Source of the DNA: Panaeolus papilionaceus
Lineage: Eukaryota > Basidiomycota > Agaricomycetes > Agaricales
Length of the DNA stretch: 64,000 nt
NCBI GenBank assembly: GCA_015501605.1
Contig: JADNRZ010000023.1
Coordinates: forward strand, 1-64,000
Reading direction: 5' to 3'
The stretch's first letter is position 1. Every line of letters begins with the position of its first letter. Below, piece by piece: positions 24,043-35,124 of the stretch. A model generated the notes under the pieces. That model made no database searches and was not told the origin of the DNA. It was given only the letters and a program-made list of their open reading frames with translations. Both the position numbers and the translations under genes were made by a program.

Positions 24043-24860
24043 CAGTACTTTGCACTGGCCCAGATGTTCTGATCGACAGTCGATCAACTGTCTGACATTC
24101 GGTTGACAGTCGATCAACTTTCGATTGACTTTTGCAAAAAGTGTTTTTGTGTGAAAAACAGCTGTTTGGGGTAGATTGTGTACTGTGAGAAGATGTGACA
24201 ATCTCATGTCACACATTGCATTATTCTATTTTATCATGTGTGAAACCCTTATGATCTTTTTTATGATGTTTGTGACAATGTTTGTGACAGTCTACATGTA
24301 TTGTCACATGTCACATAAATATGAAACTGTATAACATAGCTGTGACACCAGGATTACAAGTGAATTGTTTGTATGTATGTAGATGTGACCAACTCTAATT
24401 TGTCACATGTCACATAGTCTTTGATGACAGATGGCATTGAGTAGTCACAGTAAATTAGCAGGCTATCTCAGCTTAGATCTATTTTTGATTGTGACATGTG
24501 ACATATAATATGTCACAGATCTAGCTGACTCAGCATGTAATATAGTAGTATAGATAAAATGTGTGTCTACATGTATACCTGTAGACATGACCTAACATGA
24601 TTGTCACATGTCACATAGTCTTATGTAACAGATAGTATCTAGTCTATATTGGCTTAGATCAGATTTTTAAAAACTGTGACATATATACATGTCACAGATT
24701 GAGCTAAATTAGAAAATACCCACAACAGGATTTCTTGAAAACATAAGTTGACTGATAGTCGATTGACAATGTCGGTCAATGTTTGATCGACTGACCGAAA
24801 GTCGGTCGAACATCTGATGTAAAAAGTCGATGGTCGGTCCAATTTTGGCAGGGAAACTGG
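24043..24860. mobile_element. Terminal-inverted-repeat element E3, truncated copy
   Basis: Begins CAGTACTTTGCACTGGCCCAG, matching the reverse complement of the right tip of the intact E3 at 34939, then TCGATC/GTCGA palindromes, the TGTGACATGTGACA/TGTCACATGTCACA array, and ends at TTTTGGCAGGGAAACTGG. About 190 bp including the GAGGACTTT tip is missing; LTR sequence follows at 24861. No coding potential. The octamer before it is GCCTGCAG. Confidence 0.85.
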
Positions 24861-25123
24861 CACAGCCTTGCTAGATATCTATATAAACACCATAGTTTAT
24901 ACCATTGTTCTTTAGCTAGTTCTTTAACTTTGAATAGAACAACAACCTTCTACAACTATCTTACTCTACTTGCTCTCTTCTAAGACAATACCAGCATAGC
25001 ATGTATATGCAGTGGCAATCTTAGAACAATACTCAAACTCTGACACACAATGACCTTCTTCTGAACTCAACCCAGATGAGCTCAAAGGCCTTAACTGCAA
25101 GTGCCCATTGAGCTATCATAACA
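24861..25123 (+). repeat. 3' part of a Ty3-type LTR
   Basis: Matches the downstream half of the solo LTR at 30346-30925, including the TATA-like CTATATAAAC, CTTTAGCTAGTTCTTTAACT and the terminus CTATCATAACA. The 5' half is replaced by the truncated E3. Sequence 25124-25252 after it is a run of loosely repeated ATGATTTTGAT units without a gene. Confidence 0.85.
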
Positions 25124-25252
25124 ATTTGGTTAATGATTTTGATTTTATGATTTGGAGCAATGATTTGGTTTCTAGAATGATATATGATTTTGCTAATGAT
25201 TTTGATCCTATGATTTTGATTAATGATTTGATGTCTGGTATGATTTGGTCTC

Positions 25253-25268
25253 TGTTTATGCAATGTCT
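25253..25268. repeat. LINE target-site duplication, left copy
   Basis: TGTTTATGCAATGTCT, repeated exactly at 28204-28219; flanks the LINE copy between. Confidence 0.92.
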
Positions 25269-28203
25269 TTTTTTTCTTTTTTTGGTTCAACAATTTATAT
25301 ACTGGTGCGGCTGGCAGTCCAGTCGGATCACAGTAAATACAAATGAAGTACAAGTACTAGGAATGACTACTCCCCAATTAAGTTGGGTATATAGCATGGC
25401 AGACTAATCTGAAGTGAGCGCGAAGCGCGAGCAAAGAACATGGGGCAAGTTATCAAAGCTGATTGCGCAGCAAATAAGCCTCTCCCTCACAAGGAAGGCG
25501 GCAGCACAGAGTGATCAACCGAGCGTTGTCAGGTTAACGCCCTCGGCCCAGTTGTCGAACAGAAGTGGCGGTGCCCCAGAGGGGCGCCTACTACGCGAAG
25601 CCCTTGGTTACCCATGGACAGGCACCAGGCAGCTAAACTCTATCCCGAATACACGACGCATGCTCCCTGACCACTGGTTATAACGCCGAAGCTTCCAGCA
25701 CGCAAGGGCCCTGTTGCTGGCATCCAATTAAGGACCGCTCGGGGGACGGGCCATCATCTTGGCCTCCTGACTGTTTGGGACCCCAACAATCACCCCACTC
25801 CAGAACTTTATCCGACGCCCTCCTCCTCCCGAGGGCGGGAAGGATGTATAGCAGCAAAGGAGAACGCGAGCGGGTTCGCGTTCAAATATTTGTAGAGCTC
25901 CCATGTATCCCATGGGAACCTGCGATAGTGCTTGTACTTTTGACAAGAGCACAAGATATGAGAGCGCATTCTGAAGCGCCCGCAGGCGCACTGAGGCGCG
26001 GGAAGGTTGAATTGCATACAGTGATAGTATTCACCGATGGGAGTGTGGCCCGTGATACAACGAACTGCGCGTGCGGTCAAGGACGGGGGCCGGCCTCGAA
26101 CGCGGATAACCAAGACCCACCCTTCTTCATGGTGGGCTTGAGAAGACGGTCATGCTTGTCATGGAGGGGCATGAAATGCCTGCCTCTGTAGGATTGGTCT
26201 GAGAACTTCGCTTCCCGGAGTTGGAGTGCCTTGCGATCTGCAAAATCGCGGAGCCAATTTAGCATCGTGAGGGGGCGTGCCCCCACACGAACACCGGGTA
26301 GAGATGTGACCATCTTGTGAGCGGTCCCCTGTGGACCCCAGTGAAGCTGGGAGGGGACGTGTACAAAAAGTACGTGCTGATTGGCTGCCGCTGGCAGCCA
26401 AGCAGCAAGAGCGTGCACGATGGCCAGGCTGTGTTCCTGGCCACCGTGCTCTGTGCAATCGGTTGCTAGCCTAATAGCAGGCATGCAGTCCGAGAATACA
26501 TACACACGCTCGCATCTGGGGAAGGTGATAGCCTTGCACAGAGCGAGCCATATAGCAGCAAGTTCCGCCTCGACGGAAGTAGAGCGTCCCGCCGGGCGGC
26601 AGGTGCGCCATGGGTCATCGACCAATGGCTTGAGTCCTTCCACAGGGTCCACAGCATACACAAGTGCACTTACTGCGGCCTGGAAGTGGTCATACCGTGG
26701 CACCGATGCACCACCAACTGCCACAAACGAACCGGGTGTATCAGTGGCCTCAGCCATAAGCTGGACCAGCTGATCCGCCCTTGACAGCCACTCCCCGCCA
26801 TCAGGCGGGGGAGTAGGTGGGGGCGGGAGAGTCTCATTGACATCAACCTGGTGAGGGAAGTGTTCAGTGAGTCAATTGCCAGGCCTGGACTCATCGGGCA
26901 ACAGCTCGATGGGTTCGGTCAGTTGGGGGAGTCACAAGACGATCTCCATAATGGCCCCAGAGGTCTTCGCCCTTTCAGACTCGGACATGCGGGCAAAGGA
27001 GTGCACATGCAGCGGAGCTGCATGCGCGTTCCGTTTGTCCAGTCACCCCCGAAGGGGGTGACTGGATGCAAGCGTCCCGACGTGCCAGGTGGAGCAGTCA
27101 GTCAGACAACAAAGGAGTAGAGGAGTAGAGGGATTGGAAGGAGGCCCGCCAGGGCCTCCACCCCACCTATGGGAGTGGTCTTAAACACACCTGTGATCCA
27201 TAGGGCAGCCTTACGCTGCATCCTGTTAAACATTTTCAGGAGTTCCTTATTGTGGGAGCCTCTGAAGAACCAAAGTCTGTGTCCGTACGTGGCGATCAGA
27301 AGGATGCACGTGCAGTACAGGAGCCGACGCTGGACTGGGGAGAGTCCCCGGAGTGAGTTACCAAGCATCCCCATGGCCTTAACCGTGGTGAGTGCTTTCG
27401 TGGTGTAATAGCACACGTGCTCCCTGAAGGTGAGCCCGCGATCAAAGTAGAAGCCCAGATACCTCCAAATAGGTTTGGGCTTCAACAGCGTAGCACCCGT
27501 ATAAGGCGCGTACCCCAAATCAATGGGGGGATTGGCACCATCTCGTCTGCGCGAGAAGTGGAATAACTCAGACTTGTCATGCTCCAGCACCAGCGCCAGA
27601 GCAATGAACAAGGTGAAGATGATAGAATACGCCGCCCAAAGGGCGGCGATATTGTCAGTCAGCTTCTTGGCCTGACAAATGAGTGTGCTGTCGTCAATGA
27701 ACGACAGTAAGTAGCAAGACAGCGCACCTGCTAGGGCGCGCGCCTTGAAGATCTTCATAATCGGAGCGATGTAAAGAGCAGATAGAACCGGCCCTGTCCC
27801 ATGCCCACATTGGCAGGCATTGGTTCTGAGGTGAAGGTGTTCCAGCTATAGCACGTGGAACGTCCCACAAGATATCAGGCGAAGAACCTCCAGACCTTGG
27901 CAGGGAAGCCCTGCTTGGCCAGTATAGCCATCAGAACCTCGTGGTTCAATGATGGGAAGAACTGTGCAATGTCAAATGCCACCACGCTGGTCACCAAACC
28001 CTTCGCCCAGCCTGCTTGGATCATATGGGTGAGGATGAGGCCCGCATCTTCTGTTGAGCACTGTTTTACGCCTCCCAGTTGGCACAGATGGAATATATCC
28101 AGTTTGATGCCTTCAAACTGGATGCAGGTAGAGATGAGTTTCTCGATGAGTTTACCAAGGGTGTTCAGCAGCACAATTGGTCTGAACAACTTCGGAGTAG
28201 AAT
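25269..28203 (-). mobile_element. LINE family 1, 2.9-kb 5'-truncated copy with target duplication
   Basis: T-rich tail at 25269-25281, 3' UTR, RNase H frame (26757-26077), linker, RT thumb/palm (27758-27102, with LSFIDDSTLICQ where other copies have FVDD) and N-terminal RT blocks up to 28203 (LFRPIVLLNTLGKLIEK, FDIAQFFPSLNHEV). Several frame breaks (near 26090, 27000, 27780) make it a dead copy; the palm site reads FIDDS. The exact 16-bp duplication at 25253-25268 and 28204-28219 fixes both ends, so this is a single insertion by target-primed reverse transcription. Confidence 0.93.
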
Positions 28204-28221
28204 TGTTTATGCAATGTCTGG

Positions 28222-29580
28222 CACTGTGAACCCAATGCAGGGGTTTATCACTCATCTGAGAAGGGGGTGAGACCCCTTGGTAGGGGAGGGTAATGCCCCT
28301 CTAATCAGGGGGTTAGCAGATACCTGTCACACTTCTGATGTCATATATTCCCACTTCTCAGGAGGGGATATAAACCCTCATAGCAACCTCTGTCAACAGA
28401 GGTTTTTATTCACCTGAAATTTACAATTGGAAAGGGTTATTCTTACCTGTTGGGAGGAGTTATAGTGCAAATTGAGGAGTAATCCATCTTTGCTGGAAGG
28501 GTTGAAAACATTTCAGTTGGGGTAATAGTTCTTTATTAGGACCTTTCTTAGCCATCATGAGGTTAAAGCAATGAAACTGATCATTTTATATTATTGTAGG
28601 TAGCTACAGTGTACATGCAGGCGGTATAGAAATAAATGACTGATGTTACAGGTAGCTGCAAGTATCTACTGTGTGGCTGGGTTGATGAAGGTTGAGAACC
28701 ACATACAAAAACTGCAACGTAGCTGTAAATTCCCAATGTTTCTCAACCTGACCCCACTGCCCCTTGCATTTCCACTCCCTTCAACCAAGAGTCTGAGCCT
28801 AGACAATACTCTGAATTAACAGTTGTCACCAAGATTAGAAATACTAATAACAGACCTGTGTTGACCACCATGTATGTTCTGTGAGTGTAGGGGAGAGGTT
28901 ATGAATAATGTGGTGAGCTGTGGCGAGCCATGCCTCATCATACAGGAAGTTGTAAGTGCCAATGGTGGAGGAAGAGAAGAAGGATGTGAGGAATTGGTGA
29001 GCTGTTTCAAACAAGAAGTTTCAACCAAGATCAGGTGTAAAACCAAATATGTCTTGGGCTGAAGCATTGTTTGTCCAGACACTTGCTTTTTTTGCTAAGT
29101 CCAGAGACTCTGGCAAACATGAATTGGCTCAAAGACAACAACACAAAACAACTGTTTCACTGATGTGCTGGACTTGTATATAATAAGAGTATATTAGTTA
29201 CAGTCAAATATTTACACAGGTTTTTGGGAGGGGTGAAAAACCCCAGAAGAACCCTACCCAGTGGGTTGTATTCTACAAAGTTAAAGAACTTTTAATTACA
29301 ACTTACACCAGAGACATGTTTCACTGTATCAATAATTAGGCAAAGGAAAACCCAAATTTTTGTGGTATATACCTGGACTGGTGAGGGTGAATTCCCCCTG
29401 CTCAGAAGGCTGTGGTTTGTGATGTGATTGTGACTAGAAACCTCTATGGGATTTTTCCTCTGAAAGAAAGGGTGCCAACCAAAACCCCTAAAAAGACCCT
29501 TCCCATCTCTCCACTGGAGAAGGGTTAATACTAATGTACAACTAAAAGGGGGTAAAAATCCCCAAGCTGGGTTCACAGTG
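28222..29580. mobile_element. CACTA-like non-autonomous DNA element
   Basis: 1,359 bp bounded by a 13-bp perfect terminal inverted repeat, CACTGTGAACCCA, with the 3-bp duplication TGG at 28219-28221 and 29581-29583. CACTG/A tips with 3-bp duplications are typical of the CMC/En-Spm (CACTA) superfamily. Short subterminal GGGGT/ACCCC motifs recur near both ends (GAGACCCC, GGTGAAAAACCCC, AAATCCCC). No transposase is inside, and the open frames (for example 28816-29082) look fortuitous. Confidence 0.75.
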
Positions 29581-29583
29581 TGG

Positions 29584-31895
29584 CAAAGTGCATTGATGGG
29601 CTCTGGCTATGCCAGGCCCCAATGATTGGGGCTTGTCAATAACTAGTGATTGCAAATCATGAAGGACAATGACCTATACCTAAAGCCAGAAAAATGTGAA
29701 TTTGCCAAGACAAAAATTGCCTACCTTGGATTTATTATTGGACATAACAAGATCTCCATGGACCCAGCTAAGTTAGCTGGAATCAAAGATTAGCCTGCTC
29801 CTAAGACCCTCAAGCAAGTCTGATCATTCTTGGGTTTTGGCAACTTCTACTGGAAATTCATTTGTCATTACTTGACTCTTGCACAACCTCTCAACAACCT
29901 TCTTAGAAAAGAACAACCCTTTGAATGGGGAGAAGCCTAACAAACTGCATTTGATGATCTGAAACAGAGATTCAGCCAAGAACCTGTTCTTGCCATGCCT
30001 GACCTTGACTGACCATTCCAAATTGAGTCTGATGCATCCAAGTACACTTATGGAGCTGTCCTCACTCAGATGGATGCAAATGGAAAACATCACCCTGTTT
30101 GCTTCCTCTCTCAATCATTTTCTCCTGCCAAGCAAAACTACCAAATCTTTGACTGCAAACTCCTTGCAATCATCTGTGTGATTGAAGAATGGAAGCATTA
30201 CATCCTGGGATCTCCTCACATGACAGTCATTTTATCAGACCACAAAAACCTCACATACTGGCAATTGCCCCAAAAGCTCAATGGCCATCAAGCACATTGG
30301 TTCCTTACTCTGTCTGAATACAACCTCAAACTTGACCATACCCCTTGTTACATCATCTCTTTTTCCTCCTATCTTTTCCTTATCTTATCTGTACCAACAT
30401 CTTGTCTCATCTTATCACCATGTACTATCATCTCTCTTTGTACTTGTATCTCATCTTGTCTCATTATCTTCATCCACTTCCATTTCCATGACCCCATCTT
30501 CATTCCTGCTGTTGCCCCACTCTTATCCCCTATCTATGACTCACCTTCTTGCTCATCTCTCTCACACTTATGACTCATTCCTTATCATATTCTCATACTT
30601 ACTCCACTATGACTCTTACTCTTATTCATGGACTTCACACCTTATCTACTTGGTGCTTACATGCACAGCCTCTTAGATAGCTATATAAACCCTGTAGTTT
30701 ATACCCTTATTCTTTAGCTAGTTCTTTAACTTTGAATAGAACAACAACCTTCTACAACAATCTTACTCTACTTGCTCCCTTCTAAGACAATACCAGCATA
30801 GTGTGTGTATGCAGTGGCAATCTTAGAACAATACTCGAACTCTGACACACAGCAACCTTCTTCCAAACTCAATCCAGATGAGCTCAAAGGCCTTAACTGC
30901 AAGCACCTGTTGAGCTATCATAACACCCCTGGAGAGAGAATGATTCAGTCTGACACTCTTTCAAGAAGACCAAATCTAGTACTCGAAGGAGAAAACAAAG
31001 AAAATAATGATGTGACAATGCTCCCTGAATCCCTCTTTCTCAATCTCATCAACCTTGAACTTCAAGAAAAGATAGCATATGCAAAACCACTAGACAAAAA
31101 TGCTATGAAGGCTCTTCAAGCATTATTGGACAACAAAAATGTTGCCTCTGGAACTTCTTTAAACAACTGGACTTTTGAAGAAGGTGACTATGGAAAACTT
31201 CTCTTCCATAAAGAAAAGCTTTATGTTCCAAAAGACGACAAATTGCAATGCTCCATTGTTCAGCATTTCCATGACACTGTTTCTGCCAGTCATCCTGGGG
31301 AATTGGAAACATTCAATTCTATTGCAACAACTCATTGATGGCCTGGCATGAGGCAATTCATCAAGTCTTATGTCAAGGGATGCACTGTCTGTCAACAATT
31401 CAAAATTAACCAAAACCTGACAAGACCCACATTAACTCTGATTGATCCACCAAAATCCCTAAAACCCTTTGCCCAAACATCAATGGATCTCATCACTGAC
31501 CTCCCACCAGCCAAAGGATTCAACTCAATTCTTTCTGTGATGGACCACAGCCTTACAAAGGGCGTAATTTTGCTACCCTGCTCAAAAACTATCAACTCTG
31601 AAGGTGTTGCCACACTCCTACTCAACAATTTGTATAAACAATTTGGCCTTCCAGACTCCATTACCTCAGATCGAGACCCCAGATTTGCTTCTCTTGCCTT
31701 CAAAGAACTCCTTAAACTTCTCAATATGGAATCCAAACTCTCTACTGCATATCACCCCCAAACTGATGGAACTATGGAACAATTCAATCAAGAAATAGAA
31801 ACATACCTATCCATCTACTGCATCTCCAATCCAGAGAACTGGGTCAACACACTCCCCACATTAGAATTCACCCACAACAAGTTACTCATCTCTAT
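29584..31895 (+). pseudogene. Ty3-type element 1: RT end, RNase H, integrase
   Basis: Decayed pol of an LTR retrotransposon. From 29670: KTKIAYLGFIIGHNKISMDP (RT end), then RNase H ([30 protein letters not shown]). After a solo LTR (30346-30925) the frame resumes (GERMIQSDTLSRRPNL), then the integrase zinc finger (HFHDTVSASHPGELET to KGCTVCQQFK), the core Asp in AQTSMDLITDLPPAKG, ITSDRDPRF, and AYHPQTDGTMEQFNQEIE with Glu. It ends at 31895 where an LTR fragment starts. Stops interrupt it at about 29791, 29821, 29938, 30009 and 31337. RT palm, protease and gag are missing. Confidence 0.92.
30346..30925 (+). repeat. Solo LTR (580 bp) with 5-bp duplication
   Basis: Starts TGTTACATCATC and ends CTATCATAACA (TG...CA ends), with the exact duplication CCCCT at 30341-30345 and 30926-30930. 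Contains TATA-like CTATATAAACC (about 30679-30689), a pyrimidine-rich upstream half and CTTTAGCTAGTTCTTTAACT. It interrupts Ty3-type element 1 within codons for LDHTP|GERMIQ. Solo LTRs arise by recombination between the two LTRs of an integrated element. Confidence 0.93.
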
Positions 31896-32237
31896 TGTTA
31901 GACTCCACTTATGACTCACACTCTTCCCATGACTCATTTCTTGACTCCTTCACCCTGTCTACTGACTCTTATTCTTATGCACACAGACTGCCTGTATTAC
32001 ATATATAAACCCCAGTATTATTCCCATGTTCTTTAGCTAGTTCTTTAACTACAATAGAATGACAACTTCTACTTGACCTTAACTTGCTTGCTCTCTACTA
32101 AGACAATACCATTGAGTGACTCTCAAAGTGGCACTCTTAGTATGATACTGAACCCAAACCCTTCTATTCAACCTCAACTTCAACAACAAATGGCTCTATG
32201 GCCTTAACTGGAAGCACTGGACAAGCCAACCATAACA
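31896..32237 (+). repeat. LTR fragment, variant subfamily
   Basis: 342 bp from TGTTAGACTCC to CCATAACA, with ATATATAAACC, CTTTAGCTAGTTCTTTAACT and AAGACAATACCA shared with the other LTRs, but shorter and diverged near the 3' end. No matching 5-bp duplication at its sides, so it is probably an internally deleted 3' LTR. Confidence 0.75.
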
Positions 32238-32835
32238 AGCATGAAGTATTCAATTTTCTTAATGTCTATAGTGATAGTGAAGGAAGTGCTATGTGCTTCC
32301 TCCACAATTATCTCAATGATCTCCCCCCTCTTGTTTATATGGGGGTGACTTCAACTGCTGCTCTCACATCTGGAACCCAGACATTGAAAGGCATAACTCC
32401 TGTGCAGTCCTGATTCAGGAAATTGCAGCTAAAATGGGGTTGTTGTGGTCAGAGCCAGTTAACCCTGGCCCCACACATGTACCCTTTCAGGCAGATCTTT
32501 CACCTATGGTGATTGATCTTGTCTTTCTCAAAGCAGAGTTCTCTCTGTCCCATGCGCCGAAGCACAACAGAACCTGGCAGGGGGTCAGTGATCACATCCC
32601 CCTGGGATGCACTCTCCCTTGCTCAGAGGAGCCTTCAGCTCCTTCTCACAAGTCTATCAAGCCAGAATCGGATACTGAGAAGGCTTTTCTTTCCAACTTG
32701 CATACAGCCCTTTGACTGCAGGCTTACATTTCATGAGCATGTACAATACTACACTACAAAAGCACTCACCACAGTCAAGGCTATGGGGATGCTTGGTAAC
32801 TCACTCTGGGGTCTATCCCTAGTACAGTGACAGCT
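32238..32835 (+). pseudogene. LINE relic: endonuclease fused to RT thumb
   Basis: Degraded LINE on +. The frames give pieces of an AP-type endonuclease (YMG followed by a GVTSTAALTSG stretch where GDFN is expected, AKMGLLWSEPVNPGPTH, MVIDLVFLKAEFSL, GVSDHIPLGC with the SDH motif). At about 32716 the sequence jumps to the RT thumb segment (DCRLTFHEHVQYYTTKALTT, AMGMLGNSLWGLS). It is the only piece of LINE endonuclease in the window and shows the upstream domain lost from all other copies. CpG-poor compared with them, suggesting greater age. Confidence 0.78.
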
Positions 32836-33230
32836 CAGGATTTCAGTACTGAATACTAGGGTTCTGGTGATCATATAGTCCAGTTCTCTGGGATCATATG
32901 GTTCAATTGGCTGACTGAGGGCAAGGGACATTTTGAAAGGTTGTTCAGAGTTTCTTGTGGGTTCTTCTGGTGCATCTGGGACTTCTTCTGGTTTGCTGGC
33001 TTCTGGTGTGTCTGGGGTTTCTTCTGGTTCATTGGTAGTTACTGGTGTTTCAATTTCTTCTTGTTTGTTGGCCTGGGATTCTTGTTTGGTTTCTGGGTCT
33101 GGATTGGAGAGAGGGTCATTGCTCTTTTGTCATTCTTTCTTGGATGTTTCTAATTTTCCCCAGGGTTTCTTCTTTCCTGAATCTTTGCTTCTGAGTGAGA
33201 AACATAGTCCTCTGCTGCTAGTTGACACAG
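32836..33230 (-). pseudogene. Ty3-type gag N-terminal relic
   Basis: Reverse-strand match to the start of the gag at 35.2-35.7 kb: QPIEPYDPRELDYMITRT and FSTEI segments and the Glu/Pro-rich leader. It follows, in its own direction, an LTR piece at 33231-33467, so it is the 5' end of an oppositely oriented relative of element 2 with a deletion between. Open frames on the + strand here (32933-33277) are its shadow. Confidence 0.8.
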
Positions 33231-33467
33231 AGGAAATAATAAGAGTCAGTAGACAGAGTGAAGGAGTCAAGAAATGAGTCATGGGAAGAGTGTGAGTCAA
33301 ATGGAGTCATAAGTGGAGTCCAGTGATAGAGATGAGTAAGAAAGTGAGTCATAGATAGGAGTTAGTAGTGGAGTGACAGTGGGAGTGATAGTGGAGTCAT
33401 GGGGAGTGATGTAGATAGAAGAGAAAAAGAGATAAGACAAGATATAAGTACAAAGAGAGATGATGTT
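33231..33467 (-). repeat. LTR fragment, minus strand
   Basis: Reverse complement begins near CATAACATCATCTCTCTTTG and matches the start of the solo LTR, then GACTCACTTTC and GACTCCACTTATGACTC repeats. Joined head-to-head with the plus-strand LTR starting at about 33469. Confidence 0.75.
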
Positions 33468-33468
33468 A

Positions 33469-35124
33469 TGTTGTCTTTTTCCTTCCTTCTCTTTTCTCTA
33501 TCATATCTTGTACCATCAATCCTTCTCATCTTATCATCATGTACTATCATCTCTCTTTGTACTTGTAGTTCGCCTTATCTCTCTTATCTTTTCCTTCTCA
33601 CCCCACTTCTATTCCTGCTGTCACCCCACTCTTATCTCCTATCTCTGACTCATCTCCTTACTCATCTCTCTCACACTTATGACTCATTCCTTATTGTATT
33701 CTCATGCTCACTCCATTATGACTCCTATTCTGACTCATGGACTTCACACCTTATCTACTTGGCATTTACATGCACAGCCTCTTAGATAGCTATATAAACC
33801 CTGTAGTTTATACCCTTGTTCTTTAGCTAGTTCTTTAACTTTGAAGAGGACTTTGCTATAGCCCAGGTAATTCGACCGACTTTCGATCGACCATCTGACA
33901 GTCGACCGAAAGTCAGTTGACTGTCGGTCTGGTATTTTTACATAAATGTGACTTTCAGGGTAGAATGTCACCTTAGTGTCGATTGACTTTCGATTGACTT
34001 TCGGTTGACAGTCGGTCCACCCCCAGTTTCTCTGCCAAAATTTAACCGACAACCGACTTTTGTCTCAGAACTGTCGATCGACTTTCGGTCAGTCAATCAA
34101 CCATTGACCAACACTGTCGATTGACTGTCAGTCAACTTATGTTTTCTTCTCTCATTGTAGGTATTTCCTAATTCAGCTAAATCTGTGACATCTATACATG
34201 TCACAGCTAATTTTTTCTATCACTGCTAGACACTATCTGTCACAGACAACTATGTGACATGTGACAGTCATGTTAGGTCACATTTACATATATACATATT
34301 TTACTTGTAATACCACATCACATACTAATGTAGCTAGATCTGTGACATAGATGTGACATGTCACAAATTGAAAACTGTTCTAAGCCACAACGGACTGCTA
34401 GTTGTCTGTGTCAATACTGGATGCTATCAGTTATGGAAGACTATGTGACATGTGACATATGACAATCATAGTTGGTCACATCCACACACACACAAACAAT
34501 TCACTTGTAATACTAGTGTCACAGCTGTGTTATACAATTTCATATTGAATCAGAGTGTGACATGCAACAAGATGCATAGAGTGTCACATTTAGTGTCACA
34601 AACACTATGGAAAAATAGTTTCACACAAAAGATATATTATTACTAAGGGTGTGACACATGGTAACATATACTAGTGGAAGGTGTGACAGGAGATTGTCAC
34701 ATTTCTTGTCACAGCACACAATAGACTTGCATTTTAATCAGAAAAATCAAATATTCACAATAAACTGATTTGTGTCAATCAACAGTCAACCGAAAGTCGA
34801 TTGAAAAAACCCCAAACAGCTGTTTTTCACACCAAAAATACTTTTTGCAAAAGTTGATCGAAAGTCAACCGACAGTCGACCGAATGTCAGATGGTCGATC
34901 GACAGTCGATCGAACCACCTGGGCCAGTGCGAAGTACTGACTTTGAATAGAACAACAACTTCTACAACAATCTTACTCTTCTTGCTCTCTTCTAAGACAA
35001 TACCAGTGTAGCATGCATATGCAGTGGCATTCTTAGAATGATACTCAAACTCTATTGCACAGCTGAACCAACTCCGACTAGCTCAAAGGCCTTAACTGCA
35101 AGCGCCTGTCAGGCTACTGTAACA
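33469..35124 (+). repeat. 5' LTR of Ty3-type element 2, interrupted by E3
   Basis: LTR starting about TGTTGTCTTTTT and ending GGCTACTGTAACA at 35124, split by the E3 element at 33846-34939. Without E3 the LTR is about 560 bp, close to the solo LTR. Contains TATA-like CTATATAAACC at about 33790. Gag follows directly. Confidence 0.88.
33846..34939. mobile_element. Terminal-inverted-repeat element E3, complete copy
   Basis: 1,094 bp with exact 8-bp duplication ACTTTGAA (33838-33845 and 34940-34947) inside an LTR. Tips: GAGGACTTTGCTATAGCCCA on the left; CAGTACTTCGCACTGGCCCA read from the right. Both ends carry arrays of GTCGATCGA/TCGGTCGAC-type palindromes and the motif TGCCAAAAT; the centre has repeated TGTGACATGTGACA. 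No protein-coding gene. It is a non-autonomous element. Its tips match those of E4 (36980-44392), which encodes a KDZ-type transposase; hAT is the other superfamily with 8-bp duplications. Confidence 0.9.

Noticed and set aside
32933..33277. Ser/Val-rich plus-strand frame of 114 codons
   Set aside because: Reverse strand encodes the N-terminus of a Ty3-type gag; this is its antisense shadow.
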